This document shows positions 1 to 12,218 of a stretch of DNA of 64,000 nt, one piece after another. The stretch's first letter is position 1. Each line of letters starts with the position of its first letter. The stretch is taken from positions 48,390,075 to 48,454,074 of the forward strand of contig NC_089274.1 of the NCBI RefSeq assembly GCF_963678975.1, read 5' to 3'. Position numbers and translations under genes: made by a program. The notes below the pieces were generated by a model. The model had not been told where the DNA came from and did not search any database. It saw only the letters and a list, made by a program, of their open reading frames with translations. The stretch comes from Dysidea avara (lineage: Eukaryota > Porifera > Demospongiae > Dictyoceratida > Dysideidae).

Positions 1-1
1 T

Positions 2-3000
2 GTACCCTGTATCCTCACTGGAGCTGCCTGGGGCAGACTCCTTGGCCAAACGCTGCATGGCTTCCTACCATGGGTGAGTGTTGATGGGCCTGTGCTATTA
101 CATGTGTACGTGCGTGTGTGTGTGTAGTGTGTGAATGAATGGACGAATTTATGCATGTACGTATGTATGTACGTACGTATGTATGTAACACTTTCAACCT
201 CAGATCAAAGGAACCGCCCTGGCTACATTTCGTATGTAGATCAGGCTACATCTGGGCAGCGATTATCATATAGTACGATAGTTACTGTATAGTAGGGACC
301 ACAAAGGAGTAGGCGTGGCCCACGAAATAATATCACCCAAAAATCAACCTCAATTTTCCCAGACAACGATGAGGTAGTATTCGTTACGCAAAACTAAGCC
401 CAAACAAGCTTTCAGATCGACCCGAAACGTTTTCAACAAGTTGCTACGGAGTTTTAAAAATAATTTATTTAACAGGATTTTCTACTAAGTAAGTAAGTAA
501 CTAGCTGATGCCTTCAGACAAGCGTAACTCGATAACAGCTAAGATACTCTAATAAAGAATTCAGTATAGAATATAGCTTATATTATTGTTAATTTATCTA
601 TAGTCTAAGCCATTACATCTATGTTAACTGTCTTAAAATTACCCAGTGAGTCATCAGCATGGCACACTACATTGAGCTAATTGATCACGCATGTCATGCA
701 TTACCATGCAGTTACAATCTAGAACTAAACTTTCACGTTGAGAAATTTTTGTATATATCATGAAAATAAAATTATCTACTAGCTATAATAGTCAGATATG
801 AAACTCAATTAATTGGTAATGTAACACAAAATTACCATTGATGTTAACAAAAAGAAGAGACTTTGCATGTAAAATAGTCTCCAGATGCTATTTCAGAGCA
901 TCTATTTAAAAAAAAAATCCTATGCCCCCTGACCCTTCTAGCTTAGCATGCTGTGTGTACTTATAGCACATGCAGTTAAGTAACACACCAAAGCAGATAA
1001 TCTCTGATTTACAGATCATATTAGATCAATAAAAACTGAGTAGTATGCATGACTATGACCTTCATTGCAGTCCATAGATGGCCGGACCACTCAAAATCTC
1101 TGGGCCCTGGCCCTGCATTGGGTTGAACATAGCTGACAATGAAGCATAATGGATAGTTCACTTTTCAGATGATAAGGAGCTGGGGCATGCTGCGCCATTT
1201 CAGATGCAGTATGCATGGGTTCACCAGTCATAATAAAAATTATTTACAAAAAAAAGTTAACTAACAAGCACAAGAAAAAAATTGGAATTTTCAACTAGAG
1301 TAGGGACCATAGCACATTGATAAAAAGTACTGAAACAAGTTGGAGTAGTCCATGATATTAAATCACAGTAAAACAATACGAAGTGTTATGTCTCTACTGT
1401 GCATTTCTGTTGTGGTATCTTGAGCACAGTAGGGATATAACACTTCTTATTGTTTTACTGTGATTTAATATCATGGACTACTCCAGCTTGTTTCAGTACT
1501 TTTTATTAGTGCTGGGATGAATGTCAATTTTCTACATTCGAATATTCTATAAATAAAGTAAACGAATGTTCAAATTATTTGTTTCTTACATTTCATATAA
1601 CAAAACACTTTTAAAACTGTTTCAAAGCTGTGCCTTCTCTTTGACAGCAACACACTGAAAAGTGGGGTTTCCACAATCAGCATCCTCCCGTTGCGACAGC
1701 TCTTCTCTGACTGATTGTTTCAAGTCAACCGTAAGAAATTTCAAGCTCTTGAATTGAGGATCTAACGCAGCAGCTAACATAAGTGGTGAATCCGGTTCAA
1801 TTCCATCCAAGCTCCACCTTCTCATGATGGATTCTCTAACAGCTGTCTTGAATGCAATGATACTTGCTGAATCACTTTCCTCACTGTCCATGCTAGTAAA
1901 CACATTATGCATTATTTGCAAAATGCAAGATATTGACACCTTTCTTTCTGTACAAAAGAAAACGGTTGCTACTTCCAATGGTTCAAGCAATTTAGCTAAC
2001 TCTTCCAGTAAAACCCACTGATGAGCTGTGAGATCGAGGGTACAGTCTTGCCTTTTTGTAATGGTAGTATCTGAAAGTACAACAGAGACTGGCCACCTGT
2101 TAGCTACTAAACACTGAATCATATATAGAGTACTATTCCATCTCGTTGTACAATCTATTTTGAGTTTTTGTTGATTCATCTTCATTTGAGACTGTTGCTT
2201 GTATAATTCAGCTGTTGCCAATGTGCTGTGATGGAAATGGCCTACTAATTTACAGGCAGCACCAAGAGCTCTATCAATAGATGCATTATTTTTAAATCCA
2301 TCACTAATGCACAGTTGCAGGATGTGAGCTGAACAATTCACTCTGGCCCATCCTTTTTCAATTTGCAACAGATCAGTGGCCCGTCTCATGTTTGATCCTT
2401 GATCATGTACAATACTACTGACTGTACGGTCAGCAATTTCATAAGATTCTAGTACCTCCTTTATAGTAGAAGAAATGTTTTCTCCTGTGTGGTGGTCAGA
2501 AATGATCTTGTAGCAAGTACACAATCAACGAATTCCCACTGTGAAGTAAGGAAGTGACAAGTGAAATATAAGCCTCTGTAGAACTGCTCGTCCATATATC
2601 GGTGGTGAGGGAGAGTGAGAACGCGTCTGATTGAAGTTTGTCAGTGAGTAAAGCTTTTCCACTTGTGTATCGATCGAACATAAGCTTACTGATATGTTTC
2701 CATGATGGTACAGTGTATCCAGGTTCACAGTACTCCATTAGCTCTTGTTTTTTTTTTTGCTCTTGAAATCCTTGTCTTTCAACCATTCTCGCTGGTCGTA
2801 AATCGTGAATGGTCAGTCCAACTATCAGGTTGTCTAGAATCTTCGCACGCGCTGGGCTACACTTCTGTACTTTCATTATTGAATCAATCTTGGGCTGTCC
2901 AGAATCATGAGCGTACACAGCGGAATGGCTTCTTTGCAGGTGGTCCCTTAAATTTGATGTGCCGCCATAGTAAGCAAACTTGCCCTTACAAAGAGTACAA

Positions 3001-6000
3001 ATAACATTTCTGCTCCCGTCCTTCTTAAAGTACTACCACACATCTGACCTATTACGCTGGGAAGAGTCACCTAAATCCAAGCCGGCGCCTGAACCAGATG
3101 CCATGGCGTTTTACTCGGTTGTAAACAATGCGCACGTGACTCATAACGGATGGATTCGAATCACGTGTATCTCTATTCGAATTACGTAACATTCAGATGA
3201 ACCTTCGAATCTTTCACATTAGTCCCAGCACTACTTTTTATTGATGTGCTATGGTCCCTACTCTAGTTGAAAATTCCAATTTTTTCATGTACTTGTATAG
3301 ACGTTAAGGCCAAAATCATTTGTGGGAATCAGTTTATACTCACATGATTAGTATGCATGACTTCGATCTCACTATGAAAACAACTCAGATGGAGAGCGTT
3401 TTGTTATCCTTGCTATCGAAACAGTTGTGCTAAGGTGAGAATTTGTACATCACGAAGTTACCACTCTGCACAAAGTAACCACTCTACAAGCAAGCTTACC
3501 TATGTAGGCCTTTAGTAGTAAATTCCATAATTATTCCATGCACAATTCAATAGCTCTGATTAAAACATTAAACTCGCGTAACCAAAATTCTCTGTGATAT
3601 CTCTAGGATTTGTCCATTCATCATAACCAGAATGCACTAGTTGCTGGCCCATAATCGAATTTTTAGGCATGCATATATAATATATCCAGTGGTTGCATTC
3701 ATATTGGCTTGGGTGATTGATTGCCCTGCGCAGGATACAGATGGGAAGTCTTGCATATTAGCTGTAACACAGGTTTTTGCCTGATATACCACTTTAGTGT
3801 GGGAATTCAAAGGTGCCACTCGGGTTTAACTCGCATATTGCCCAGGCAATATCATGGGAAAGCGGTTTGCCAATGACTTTGATGCCCAGCCAGTTCAAAG
3901 AAACAATGCGCTTTGACTCGTTATATTGAGCGACATAGAGCTTTGTATTGTGGGACTCATTTTTGTAGTGGTTGCTGACTAGTTGGTTGTTACTAAAGGA
4001 TAATGAAGGTACAAAATAATTGTTTGGGTGATCGTGGATGCGTATTTCTACCTACTGCATATCAACCTTTGAACAGACCACGGAACAGTAAAGCTACTAC
4101 TGCTATATTGAAATACTGTAGGCTAGTAACTAAAAGTCCTAAGTACTTAACTTAATATAATAACTTACTGTCTCAATAGCAAAGTTAGTTGGTTTAACTT
4201 AGTACAAAAATGATAACAATATAAACTCCATCCCGAAATCACAAGTTTTCTAACATTGCGTGTTGAAGCATAGTAACATATTAATGATGTTTTAACGTAT
4301 GGACAACGTTCTGATGGCTATTAGCCCAGTATAACTATAATTGAGCTATGGTCTCCATATTAAGTTCTTACACTGTGTGTACTTGTTACACTGAGGAGAA
4401 TAATCCATTATGATTAAAGTACCTGGTAAAGGCAGAGCCTGTATACCAGAAGGCTTTATAAAGGCCTAAGATGTTTATATTAACTTCATTAGAGCTGTAA
4501 GGCTCCTGGTCCTTTCTTAACAAACTCTCTTATGGATTTATTCACTATATAATATGTCTCCAACAGGTCTCGCTCCATACACTTTTCAAATACAGACTAT
4601 ATTTGTATGGGGAGTATGTATGTGTGTTGAGATTGGATTGATGTTATGTAGTTGAAAGCCATTGCTGGTTCATAAGCTATTGTATGTTGTCATTTCTGTA
4701 TATTGGTGAGACTGTTAACTTGTATTGTCTTCATGTAGTCCTTGTCTGATCCGGGGAAGTATGCATTAATTGGAGCAGCAGCAAATTTAGGTGTGTGTGT
4801 AGTGTGTAGTGTGTGTGTGTGTGTGTGTGTGTGTTATATTGTGCACATAGCATGTCTGTCTGTACGTACAAGTGATCAAAATGCCATTCTGAAAGACTCA
4901 TTTATGTCCCAGCATTAATACCCACACTAACACTAGATAAATGAGACCCTGACTGCAATGAGATTGGTTTCCACTGAGCAGTTACATTTAACTACTAAAC
5001 ACTCTAATAGAGCAGTCATATTAACATAGCATGTCTAATATAGTATGTCCGGACTAGCCAATTTGAAAATCCCCAGAGATGACTGTATGCAAAGTAAGCT
5101 GCTCCCTGCTTAACTAAGTCACTATGTGTTAAGGTCACCTGTCTAAACCATCCAACTTGAAGGTGTTATATATGTACACAGTGACCTGCCTTCATATTAA
5201 TGTACCAGGTCAATGACTTGTTCCAATTAAGTCAATCAACCCCATCAGAATTCACTGCTACTAGAGTCCCCCAAATAGGGCCTTGAGGTCATCATACAGT
5301 ACAATCATACAGTAAGATAGTACTGTATAGTAGGGACCACAAAGGAGTAGGCGTGGCCCACGAAAAAACATCACCCAAAAACCAGCCTCATTTTTCTCAG
5401 ACGATGATGAGGCAGTATTGGTTAGGTAAAACTAAGCACAAACAAGCTTTCAGATCGACCCGAAACGCTTTCAACAAGTTGCTACGGAATTATTATTTTA
5501 TTATTAAACAGAATTTTCTACTGACTGACTGACTGACTGACTGACTGACTGACTGACTGACTGATGCCTTCAGACAAGCATAACTCAATAACGGCTAAGG
5601 CTATGGGCTTGATTTTTTCATGTTGCTTCGGCCCTAAAGATGCCTTTTGGCATACCGTACGTACAATGCATTCTTCATGGATTTACCAGTGTCCTCCTTT
5701 GTGTCCCATTCATCTTGTCTGACAGCAAAAGGCGTCAATTTGGTGGTAGCATGTGACGGCCTCCCTTTGTGGACATCATCCAATTTTTCACAGTGGCTAC
5801 TTTGATTGCAGAGGTGTTTTTCGAACAATTGTTGATTCATAATGCTGTGTAATGGGTTGAACATAGCTGACACCAAAGCGTAATGGATACTTCACTTTTC
5901 AGGCGATAATTGGTAGCTGGGGAACACGGCGCCATTTCTTTCTTTTGATGCGGTATGCGCTGTTCACTAGTCATAGTTTTACAAAAAAAAAAATTTAACA

Positions 6001-8233
6001 AACAAGTACACAAAAAATTGGAATTTTAAACTAGAGTAGAGAGCATAGCACATATACTGAAACAAGCTGGAGTAGTGCATGATATTAAATCAATAATATT
6101 GATTTAATATCCTGCACTACTCCAGCTTGTTTCAGTACTTTTATTGATGTGGTATGGTCTCTACTCTAGTTAAAAATTCCAATTTCTTGTGTACTTGTCT
6201 GGAATAAGACCAAATACAGGGAAGGTATAAAAGCTGGAACAGAATGGAACCGGAATGGAACCAGAACGGAACGCACCCCCCTCCTTTAATTATTTTTTAT
6301 TGTCATAATTACATTTTGTGTTTATTTTCTACATATAGCTACATGATTTCACCTCAGCTGAATCCCATCGTCCTATCGTCGACTTCTACACCAACTGCAT
6401 CAACGATAATTTATCATCTCCAAATAGTGTACTGCTAATAGCACGTGACCGTAGCACGTTCTGCCCTGCTCAGTTGCATTTTGGTGACGACGGATAGAGA
6501 ACAGCGGTGATAAACTTTGATGTACTTAAGTGAAGATACAAACTTAAAGCAACAAAATCTGCTGAACAGCTACAACTTAAGTGGAGATTGTAGAAGTAGC
6601 CGCCAGCGAACCCGAGTTCAGTACTGTACCTCCAATGTTATTAATTGTATAAATCACACACTTGTATGCAGTGCTGTGCAGTTTATCTAATTTAATCTAG
6701 CTTGAACAGTGCAATAGCTATATCTCGAGTCTCGTACATTATAGCTATGAAATGATATCGTATTGCTACCGCAATAGACTAGCCAAATTAAAGGTACGCA
6801 TGGTATAATTATGTTGTCTATGGCCACAATCGGGAAAAGGAGGATACGATGAATCATCATACTCGTCGATAAGGTAGCTGTCAACACTATTAATTTTGGA
6901 GATGATGAATTATCGCTGATGCAGTTGGTGTAGAAGTCAACGATAGGCCTGATTCAGCTGAGGTGAAATCATGTAGCTATATGTAGAAAACGAACACAAA
7001 ATGTCATTATGACAAATAAAAAATAATTAAAGGAGGGGGTGCGTTCCGTTCGGTTCCATTCCGTTCCGGCTTTTATACCTCCCCCAAATACATGCCTCAT
7101 TGCAATAGACACTGTTCAACTCAGCATACTATAGTATCAACACTTCTAGTCTGTTCTTTGGATTACAAACTCTTAGTCAACACGAATCTACAGTTCTCTT
7201 TTGCTAGGAGAGGTATTAATTTCATCAAAGGTAAACCCTTCTTACCCCACATACCTATAGCAGAAAATTTTGGCAGATGGATCATTGGCAGAAATTGGCC
7301 AATAATATTTTGTCCAATACGTGACATTACTTTGCCCACACAATTTTATTAAATCTTACAGCGTTTGTGACGAAGCTTTGCAATGGTTACGGACAAGTAC
7401 TACAGTTCACATTCGAATCGACGTGCTCTTATGCAAATAGCTAGCTGTAATAAAAACAACATGCACTCGCTAAGTCAGTAATGAATACTGAAATGTGCCT
7501 GGCAAGCGAGGAAAAGCGTGTGCATGGGCACTGAGCTGAATCGCTCAAGCTGAATTGCCCATCTGCCTGAGCTATTAGTCTAAAACCATACTGTATGCGA
7601 TGGGATACTTGCGGAAGACTAACCACTCACCGCTGTAGCAACATTCACTCACTGATGAACAGCATCTACTACACTTTTAGTGTTTAGAAAAATGAGTAAA
7701 ATTTTGGCGAATCCATGCATACTCGCCAAATTTACCAAAAATTTCTCCTGCCAAAATGTATGTTTTGTAAATATTCTAATAAACTTGTGCACATGTATTC
7801 ATAATAAGGAAGAGAAGTATCAGTAGTTACAGTTTGATTATGGTGTCTCCAACATTATAAGAGCTACATTATTAGGTAATGCCTGGAAAGAGACTGTTTC
7901 CAGCCTAGTCTGTGAGTTCACTTCGTGAATTAGGCCCCTCCAACCAACCAACTCAAAAATCTTCAGTTTTAATGTGTCTATTGTGGCTACCTCTGTTTAA
8001 CAATTTTACTCAAAGGTGACCAAATTAACAGGTTCAGCTGTGTTGTATTGTTGTTAGGTGGAGTTGTACGGATGACAATCAGTCTGACAGTCATCATAAT
8101 TGAGGCTACTGGTAACCTGTTGTATTCCCTCCCCATCATGTTGGCTGTATTGATAGCCAAATGGGTTGGTGATTATTTTAATGAGGTAATAATACATTGT
8201 CTGCAGGTAGTGTATGTTTTGTAGTGTTGTGTG

Positions 8234-8264
<31 letters not shown>

Positions 8265-11200
8265 ATGTCCTATATCAGTATTGTATTAACATGTCACTCA
8301 ACTCTTTTACTCCAGGGGTTATATGACATTCATATACACTTAAACAGTATTCCATTGTTGGGTTGGGAGCCCCCAGACTCAGCTGCTGGTCTACAAGCTC
8401 GGTGAGTCATCAGTCATCATCATGACATGCTGGTGTGTTATCACCTTTAAATGTAGTCACATCATGAACACTGATGTGTGTGCCTTTAGTTGTGTGGAGA
8501 AGGTTAGTATGTTGTATTGCTGTATTAGTGTGTGTGTGCATGCATGTGTGCGTGCATGCGTGTATGTGAGGCTGCTTAGCCAAGTGGTAATCTTAGGGAA
8601 CCAGGTTTGATGCTCCATGATGCCCAGTTGCTATTGCTGTTGTCTCCTTGAGCCTCCAGTCTACCCAGCTGGACCTCCATGGTGGCCTCGCCTAAGGGAA
8701 ATTGAGACATATAAAACTTGAGAAACAGAAATGTTATCGATTATATTAGCAAAATGTATCCTCACGTTGAGGCTTTGCTTTGTGTGTAACTAGAGTGCAC
8801 ATTTACACCCTCATACTATAGTGTATATGATATATGTGCTGTTGTTGATGACAATGTATTTCTTTTACTGCTTGTGTAGGTCAGTAAAATAGTTCAAGTT
8901 CTGACAGACACAATCCACAATGCCTTCCCTGTGGTGGATGAACTACTTGAAGGAGTAAGCCATGTTGTGTTGGTTAGAGGAATGTTTTAAGTGGCTTCTG
9001 GTGTGCAAATACAAAGGCTTTAAAAACAATAGTTTACATAAGTGGCGTTGGTGGTGTAATGGTTAGCATTGCTGCCTTCCAAGCAGTAGATCTGGGTTCG
9101 ATTCCCGGCCAACGCACACTTTTTTCTTCACTTTTTTTTTCTATTCATCTTTTTCTGATGTGAGTTATTTATTGTCTTTTGTTTAGCGTAACAGACCATT
9201 TGGAAAATTCCGTGGTCTCATTTTGCGGTCACAACTATTAGTTTTATTACAACACAAAGACAGGGTATGTTAGTTGTGTCACTTTAGGTAGCATTCTCCA
9301 TTACCATTATATTATTACAGGTGATGGCGACCTCTAATGATGAGACGGTGTCCTATAGTGGTGAATACAGTGAGCTGTGTTTGGAAGACTTCAGAGATGC
9401 ATACCCCAGATTCCCTGATCTAAATGTGAGTGAGACAGCTTATGAATCTGTTAGAATTTGTTCTTAATAGGAAGTGAAAGGTTCTCTGACTGCGGAAGAA
9501 ATGGATTACTACATCGACCTGAAACCATTCATTAATAATACACCGTTCACAGCTTATGATGTTAGTCAGGGCTTCCCATCTGCTTCATACTTCTAATGCT
9601 TTCTCTCCTACACAGACCTCCTACTACCCCAAGATCTTTGGATTATTCAGAGCACTCGGGCTCAGGCATTTAGTAATAGTGAACAGAGACAATGAGGTAT
9701 GATATTAGTGGAACTGCTTTCTTAAATGACTCTCCAAATTGGGACTCGGAGCCTCTATCAAAATCATAAACAGTAGGAAAGTTGGCAAATTTGGTGAATT
9801 GAGCGTAGAGGGGGGATAGAAAACAGATTTTTTTAACCAGGTGCGTGCAATTTACTGAAATTTGTTTTCGTAAAAGTGTGCGTGTACCTATCTACCTATG
9901 TTTGTCTGTACGCACCCACGTGAGCAAAACCGTTTAATAATGGTAAAAGCAGCTTTTACGTAAGAATTAAAAGCGAAATGAAGGCTGTACTAAACTTCCG
10001 CACAGGTAAACTTTGCTCTGAGATGGTTTCTTTTCGGCGGTCTGAAATATGGGTGTGGCAACTCTCCTCAGGCTTTGTGAATTACCTTCCCTTTGGGTTT
10101 TACAGGCATTTAACGATTGAGAAACAACAGTGCTAGCCTTGTAGACTACCAGAAATAGCCTATCCCTTCGAGTTGGGAAGGGGGCGTATCCCCTACATAT
10201 GTGAACGAAACTGAAGAGCAGCTCTGAGGCTTTGTTGAGAGAATTTGTGGGGAAAAACGCAATAGTCAAACTATAAAAGATACTTCTGTTATTATTATTA
10301 TGTATAATTGGTCAAAAGAAGACGGAGTCTTATAAAACCAATCTCAATTAAATCATACAAATAAAAAACGTTTTTATTATACAAAAAATGATCTAAATTA
10401 GTCTTAAAACTTAGTACGTTGGGAGAAGTGGCAATTTCATAGGGTAAGGAATTCCAGTATGTTGATAAAAGCGGTTTGTTTAACAAACGCTTCCTTAGGC
10501 CACTCCAAATAAATTTCCTGTTTCCCATCCACCACCCACACCTGGTTACTGTCAGCTCTAGATATTCCATTATTCCGTATTCTTCCATTATTTTCCAGTT
10601 ATTCTTGCATACTGACAGACTTAGTAAAAGCAGTGTCAGCTCACTTGTCAGCAGTGCTATCAAGTCAGCACAAACTTCATGTTTGTGTTATTTTTGCAAC
10701 TTGAAAAGGAAGGAGCAAGCTTTTGTGCAGCTTTTTATAGCTGTGCCAGGCAAATAATGGCTTGAAAGCTACCAATCTCATAATGAAATAATGGAAATGG
10801 ACCACCCGCCCACATGCAAATATGCCTGAGGCCAGGACAGGAAACAAGAAATTTATTTGGAGTGGCCTTAGCAATACATAGCAACATAATTGAGAAATTA
10901 CAAAAATTTCATGAATTACAAAATCCAAGAATTACAATAAGTTAATTATGTGTTATTGCATAACCAAAAACCTATTGTTTGAGTTAGCTAGCTGCATGGC
11001 ACCTGGTTTTTAGAAGTAGCACAACATCAACTTGTTTACGGACGCATTTCTCACCTACAGTTCCATTTAAACCTTTTGTAAACTCTCTTATAAACTTTTT
11101 TTTTTACGATATGACCTCATTGTTTAAAACAAACAACATAAGCACAGCAATGTGTGTACAATACATACAACATAAATGTTATTAATGGCAGCAGCGTTGG

Positions 11201-11983
11201 AGACATTTCAACATGGAGCACCATCCTGTGGCAGAGAAAGGTTGTTTACTGCGGGGTGTATAGTAGCACAATGTGACTTTGTATCTCAAAGCAGAGCCAT
11301 CTAATTGTTATCAAGGAGTAAGTCGTGCCACTAAGTCACACTTCAAAGGGCATGAATTGTTGAACACATTTTGCCACTTTCAATTATACACGACCAGAGG
11401 ACTTTATCATTGATGTTTTAATACATTTTGGGGTGTATGACATTCATCAGTGAAGGGTTAGAATTATCCAATTCCACTCCTGTCGCTGGTAAGGTGTGCC
11501 ACAAACTCGTGGGCTGGGGTAGGTGAGAAGTGCGCACAAGAATAAACTCCAACCAGGCAGTGGATAGTTGATGGAACGCTTAGACATACGAGTAAGCATT
11601 ACCTGAGAGTACTATAAACCATTTCAAGGTACTAGTTTGTGATAAAGAATCATGTAAGGCTGGTTGTCACAACAAGTTTTAATAAATCATGTGATGGTTT
11701 TCTATCCCCTCTCCATAATACATGTATATGGTTTGGTGAATTGAAGTAACCAATACATGCTGATTCACCAAACTTAGATCTAGTGTTGCCCAACTTCTTG
11801 CAGCCTAAAAATTTTGTCCCAGAATCCGGACCATAAAATGAAGTTCCACAGCATACTTGAATGTTAATCATACTGGTTTTTCTTCTGTAGGTTGTTGGCA
11901 TGGTAACAAGAAAAGACATTGCTCGGTTCAGGGAGCACAACTACAGGGGAAATGTTACAATGACTTTCTTGGATATCTTATAG
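2..11983 (+). CDS. CLCN7: CLCN7-type lysosomal Cl-/H+ exchanger, 3' part (5' end outside window)
   Basis: C-terminal part of a ClC-6/7 family antiporter, which exchanges chloride for protons in late endosome/lysosome membranes. Exons by eye: 2-73, 4739-4790, 8058-8185, 8316-8401, 8457-8502, 8880-8954, 9187-9264, 9321-9425, 9471-9560, 9616-9696, 11891-11983; all phases join to give 302 codons. Visible are the GAAWGRLLG helix, [16 protein letters not shown] (a Cl-/H+ path motif region), the [16 protein letters not shown] helix, GLYDIH, and a CBS pair ending [13 protein letters not shown] and [13 protein letters not shown], all typical of ClC-7. The stop TAG is at 11981-11983. Introns hold a hAT element, foldback elements, a SINE-like piece and a tRNA gene. 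KCTD9 starts 235 bp downstream on the same strand. ClC-6 versus ClC-7 rests on remembered motifs; ClC-7 fits better. Confidence 0.93.
1507..3233 (-). mobile_element. hAT-superfamily DNA transposon with 8-bp target-site duplication
   Basis: Ends are inverted repeats TAGTGCTGGGA / TCCCAGCACTA (about 18 bp, imperfect further in). Both sides are flanked by the 8-bp direct repeat CTTTTTAT at 1499-1506 and 3234-3241, the duplication size expected for hAT. Inside lies a broken BED-finger hAT transposase on the minus strand. The element is 1,727 bp and interrupts the right arm of palindromic element A, so it is younger than that element. Confidence 0.92.
1622..3104 (-). pseudogene. Broken BED-finger hAT transposase
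   Basis: Minus-strand reading starts with ATG at 3104. A BED zinc finger with the CxxC pair (ICTLC) and spaced His residues (RDHLQRSH) follows, but an in-frame TAG interrupts it at 3033-3035. The ribonuclease-H-like core reads on to about 2520, where a frameshift moves the frame. The second block (2524-1622) has the hAT signatures CSAHILQLC and TRWNSTLYM. The C-terminal hAT dimerisation region is not present before the stop at 1622. With a stop, a frameshift and a missing C-terminus, it should be inactive. Confidence 0.88.
3301..4738. other. CLCN7 intron sequence without recognisable feature
   Basis: AT-rich intron sequence between element A and the exon at 4739. No conserved ORF, RNA gene or inverted repeat was seen. 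Confidence 0.5.
5325..6198. mobile_element. Palindromic (foldback) element family A, copy 2
   Basis: Same left part as copy 1 (tagggaccacaaaggagtag at 5331) and same right hairpin: left arm about 6001-6090 against 6095-6198, with a very short loop near 6092. It contains an expanded ACTG microsatellite at 5517-5564 in place of the short gtaagtaagtaa run of copy 1. No functional coding region. It lies in a CLCN7 intron, immediately before another foldback element at 6219. Confidence 0.75.
5517..5564. repeat. (ACTG)n microsatellite
   Basis: About twelve uninterrupted ACTG units within element A copy 2; copy 3 (43899-43910) has only about three units. Confidence 0.95.
6219..7083. mobile_element. 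Long-terminal-inverted-repeat element with 9-bp target-site duplication
   Basis: Arms 6219-6423 and about 6893-7083 are inverted copies of each other (about 190-200 bp), starting GGGAAGGTATAAAAGC and ending CTTTTATACCTCCC. The 9-bp direct repeat CCAAATACA flanks both sides (6210-6218 and 7084-7092). Long inverted ends plus a 9-bp duplication recall Mutator-like or foldback elements. The 470-bp middle has no supported ORF, so it is non-autonomous. Confidence 0.88.
7093..8057. other. CLCN7 intron sequence
   Basis: Intron between the 9-bp-TSD element and the exon at 8058. It contains a short ttggcgaa/ttcgccaa-type inverted motif near 7690-7750 but nothing I can name. Confidence 0.4.
8229..8266. 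repeat. (GTGC)n microsatellite
   Basis: Nine or so GTGC units in the intron between the CLCN7 exons at 8058-8185 and 8316-8401. Confidence 0.95.
8568..8720 (+). mobile_element. tRNA-derived SINE-like sequence
   Basis: A Pol III A-box-like stretch (TTAGCCAAGTGGTAA, 8576-8590) is followed about 20 bp later by a B-box-like stretch (GGTTTGATGCTCC), then about 90 bp of non-tRNA sequence. This is the usual order in tRNA-derived SINEs. No target-site duplication was identified and no acceptor stem can fold, so it is not an intact tRNA gene. Confidence 0.5.
9045..9116 (+). tRNA. tRNA-Gly (anticodon TCC)
   Basis: A 72-nt intact cloverleaf: acceptor stem GCGTTGG pairs with CCAACGC, anticodon loop CTTCCAA (anticodon TCC) is closed by GCTGC/GCAGT, and the T-arm is CTGGG TTCGATT CCCGG. 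No intron and no encoded CCA. A run of T follows at 9120 and can serve as Pol III terminator. It sits in a CLCN7 intron on the host-gene strand. An identical 72-nt copy lies at 36921-36992 on the minus strand. Confidence 0.97.
9720..10290. other. CLCN7 last-intron sequence, possibly repeat-derived
   Basis: A reading frame runs on the minus strand at 9967-10269, but the peptide resembles no family I know. The cgtgtacctatctacctatg / cccacgtgagc composition suggests an old repeat, unconfirmed. Confidence 0.3.
10298..10490 (-). mobile_element. 5'-truncated LINE (non-LTR retrotransposon) tail
   Basis: The minus strand encodes [14 protein letters not shown] followed by [12 protein letters not shown] and a stop. 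This matches the WNSLP...FK..L pattern found at the extreme C-terminus of many non-LTR reverse transcriptases. Only the tail is left. It borders a foldback element at 10493, into which the open frame runs by chance. It lies in the last CLCN7 intron, antisense to the host gene. Confidence 0.7.
10493..10872. repeat. Inverted-repeat (foldback) element, about 380 bp
   Basis: The ends are inverted copies: CTTAGGCCACTCCAAATAAA at 10493 against its complement ending at 10872. Arms are about 35 bp. No coding content. No clear target-site duplication was found. Confidence 0.7.
10930..11890. other. Remainder of the last CLCN7 intron
   Basis: AT-rich, no RNA gene or ORF that I can support. The acceptor ctgtag precedes the last exon at 11891. 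Confidence 0.5.
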
Positions 11984-12218
11984 CAGTTGCTAATAGCAAC
12001 ATGGAATCTGTGTGTATTATAAATAGCACCACAAAATATTATTTATTTTTTATTCTCTGCTGGACACATTTAATGTTTTAAGAATTTTAAATATCACGAA
12101 GGCTTCATATTAAAAATTGTTATGTAGGAATCACGTGAACTACATATTATGACCTAAGGTACAAACCACATTATAAAACGAATTATGGTGTGTTAATATA
12201 GTTAATGGTGAGGAGGGA

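Larger units (their letters stand above)
286..3296. mobile_element. Palindromic (foldback) element family A, copy 1, split by a hAT insertion
   Basis: The left part (agtagggaccacaaaggag near 291) recurs at 5329 and 43691. The right part is an inverted repeat: the left arm 1267-1406 is complementary to 1424-1506 plus 3242-3296 once the hAT element between them is taken out. Arms are about 138 bp, AT-rich, and include the string ctagagtagggaccat. The family carries no recognisable protein. Exact outer ends and target-site duplication were not resolved. Confidence 0.75.

Noticed and set aside
9967-10269. 100-codon minus-strand ORF in the last CLCN7 intron
   Set aside because: Composition and position suggest chance or an old repeat; no recognisable domain.
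10476-10928. ORFs on both strands sharing the string [11 protein letters not shown]
   Set aside because: The similarity arises because both arms of a foldback element are read, not from a protein family.
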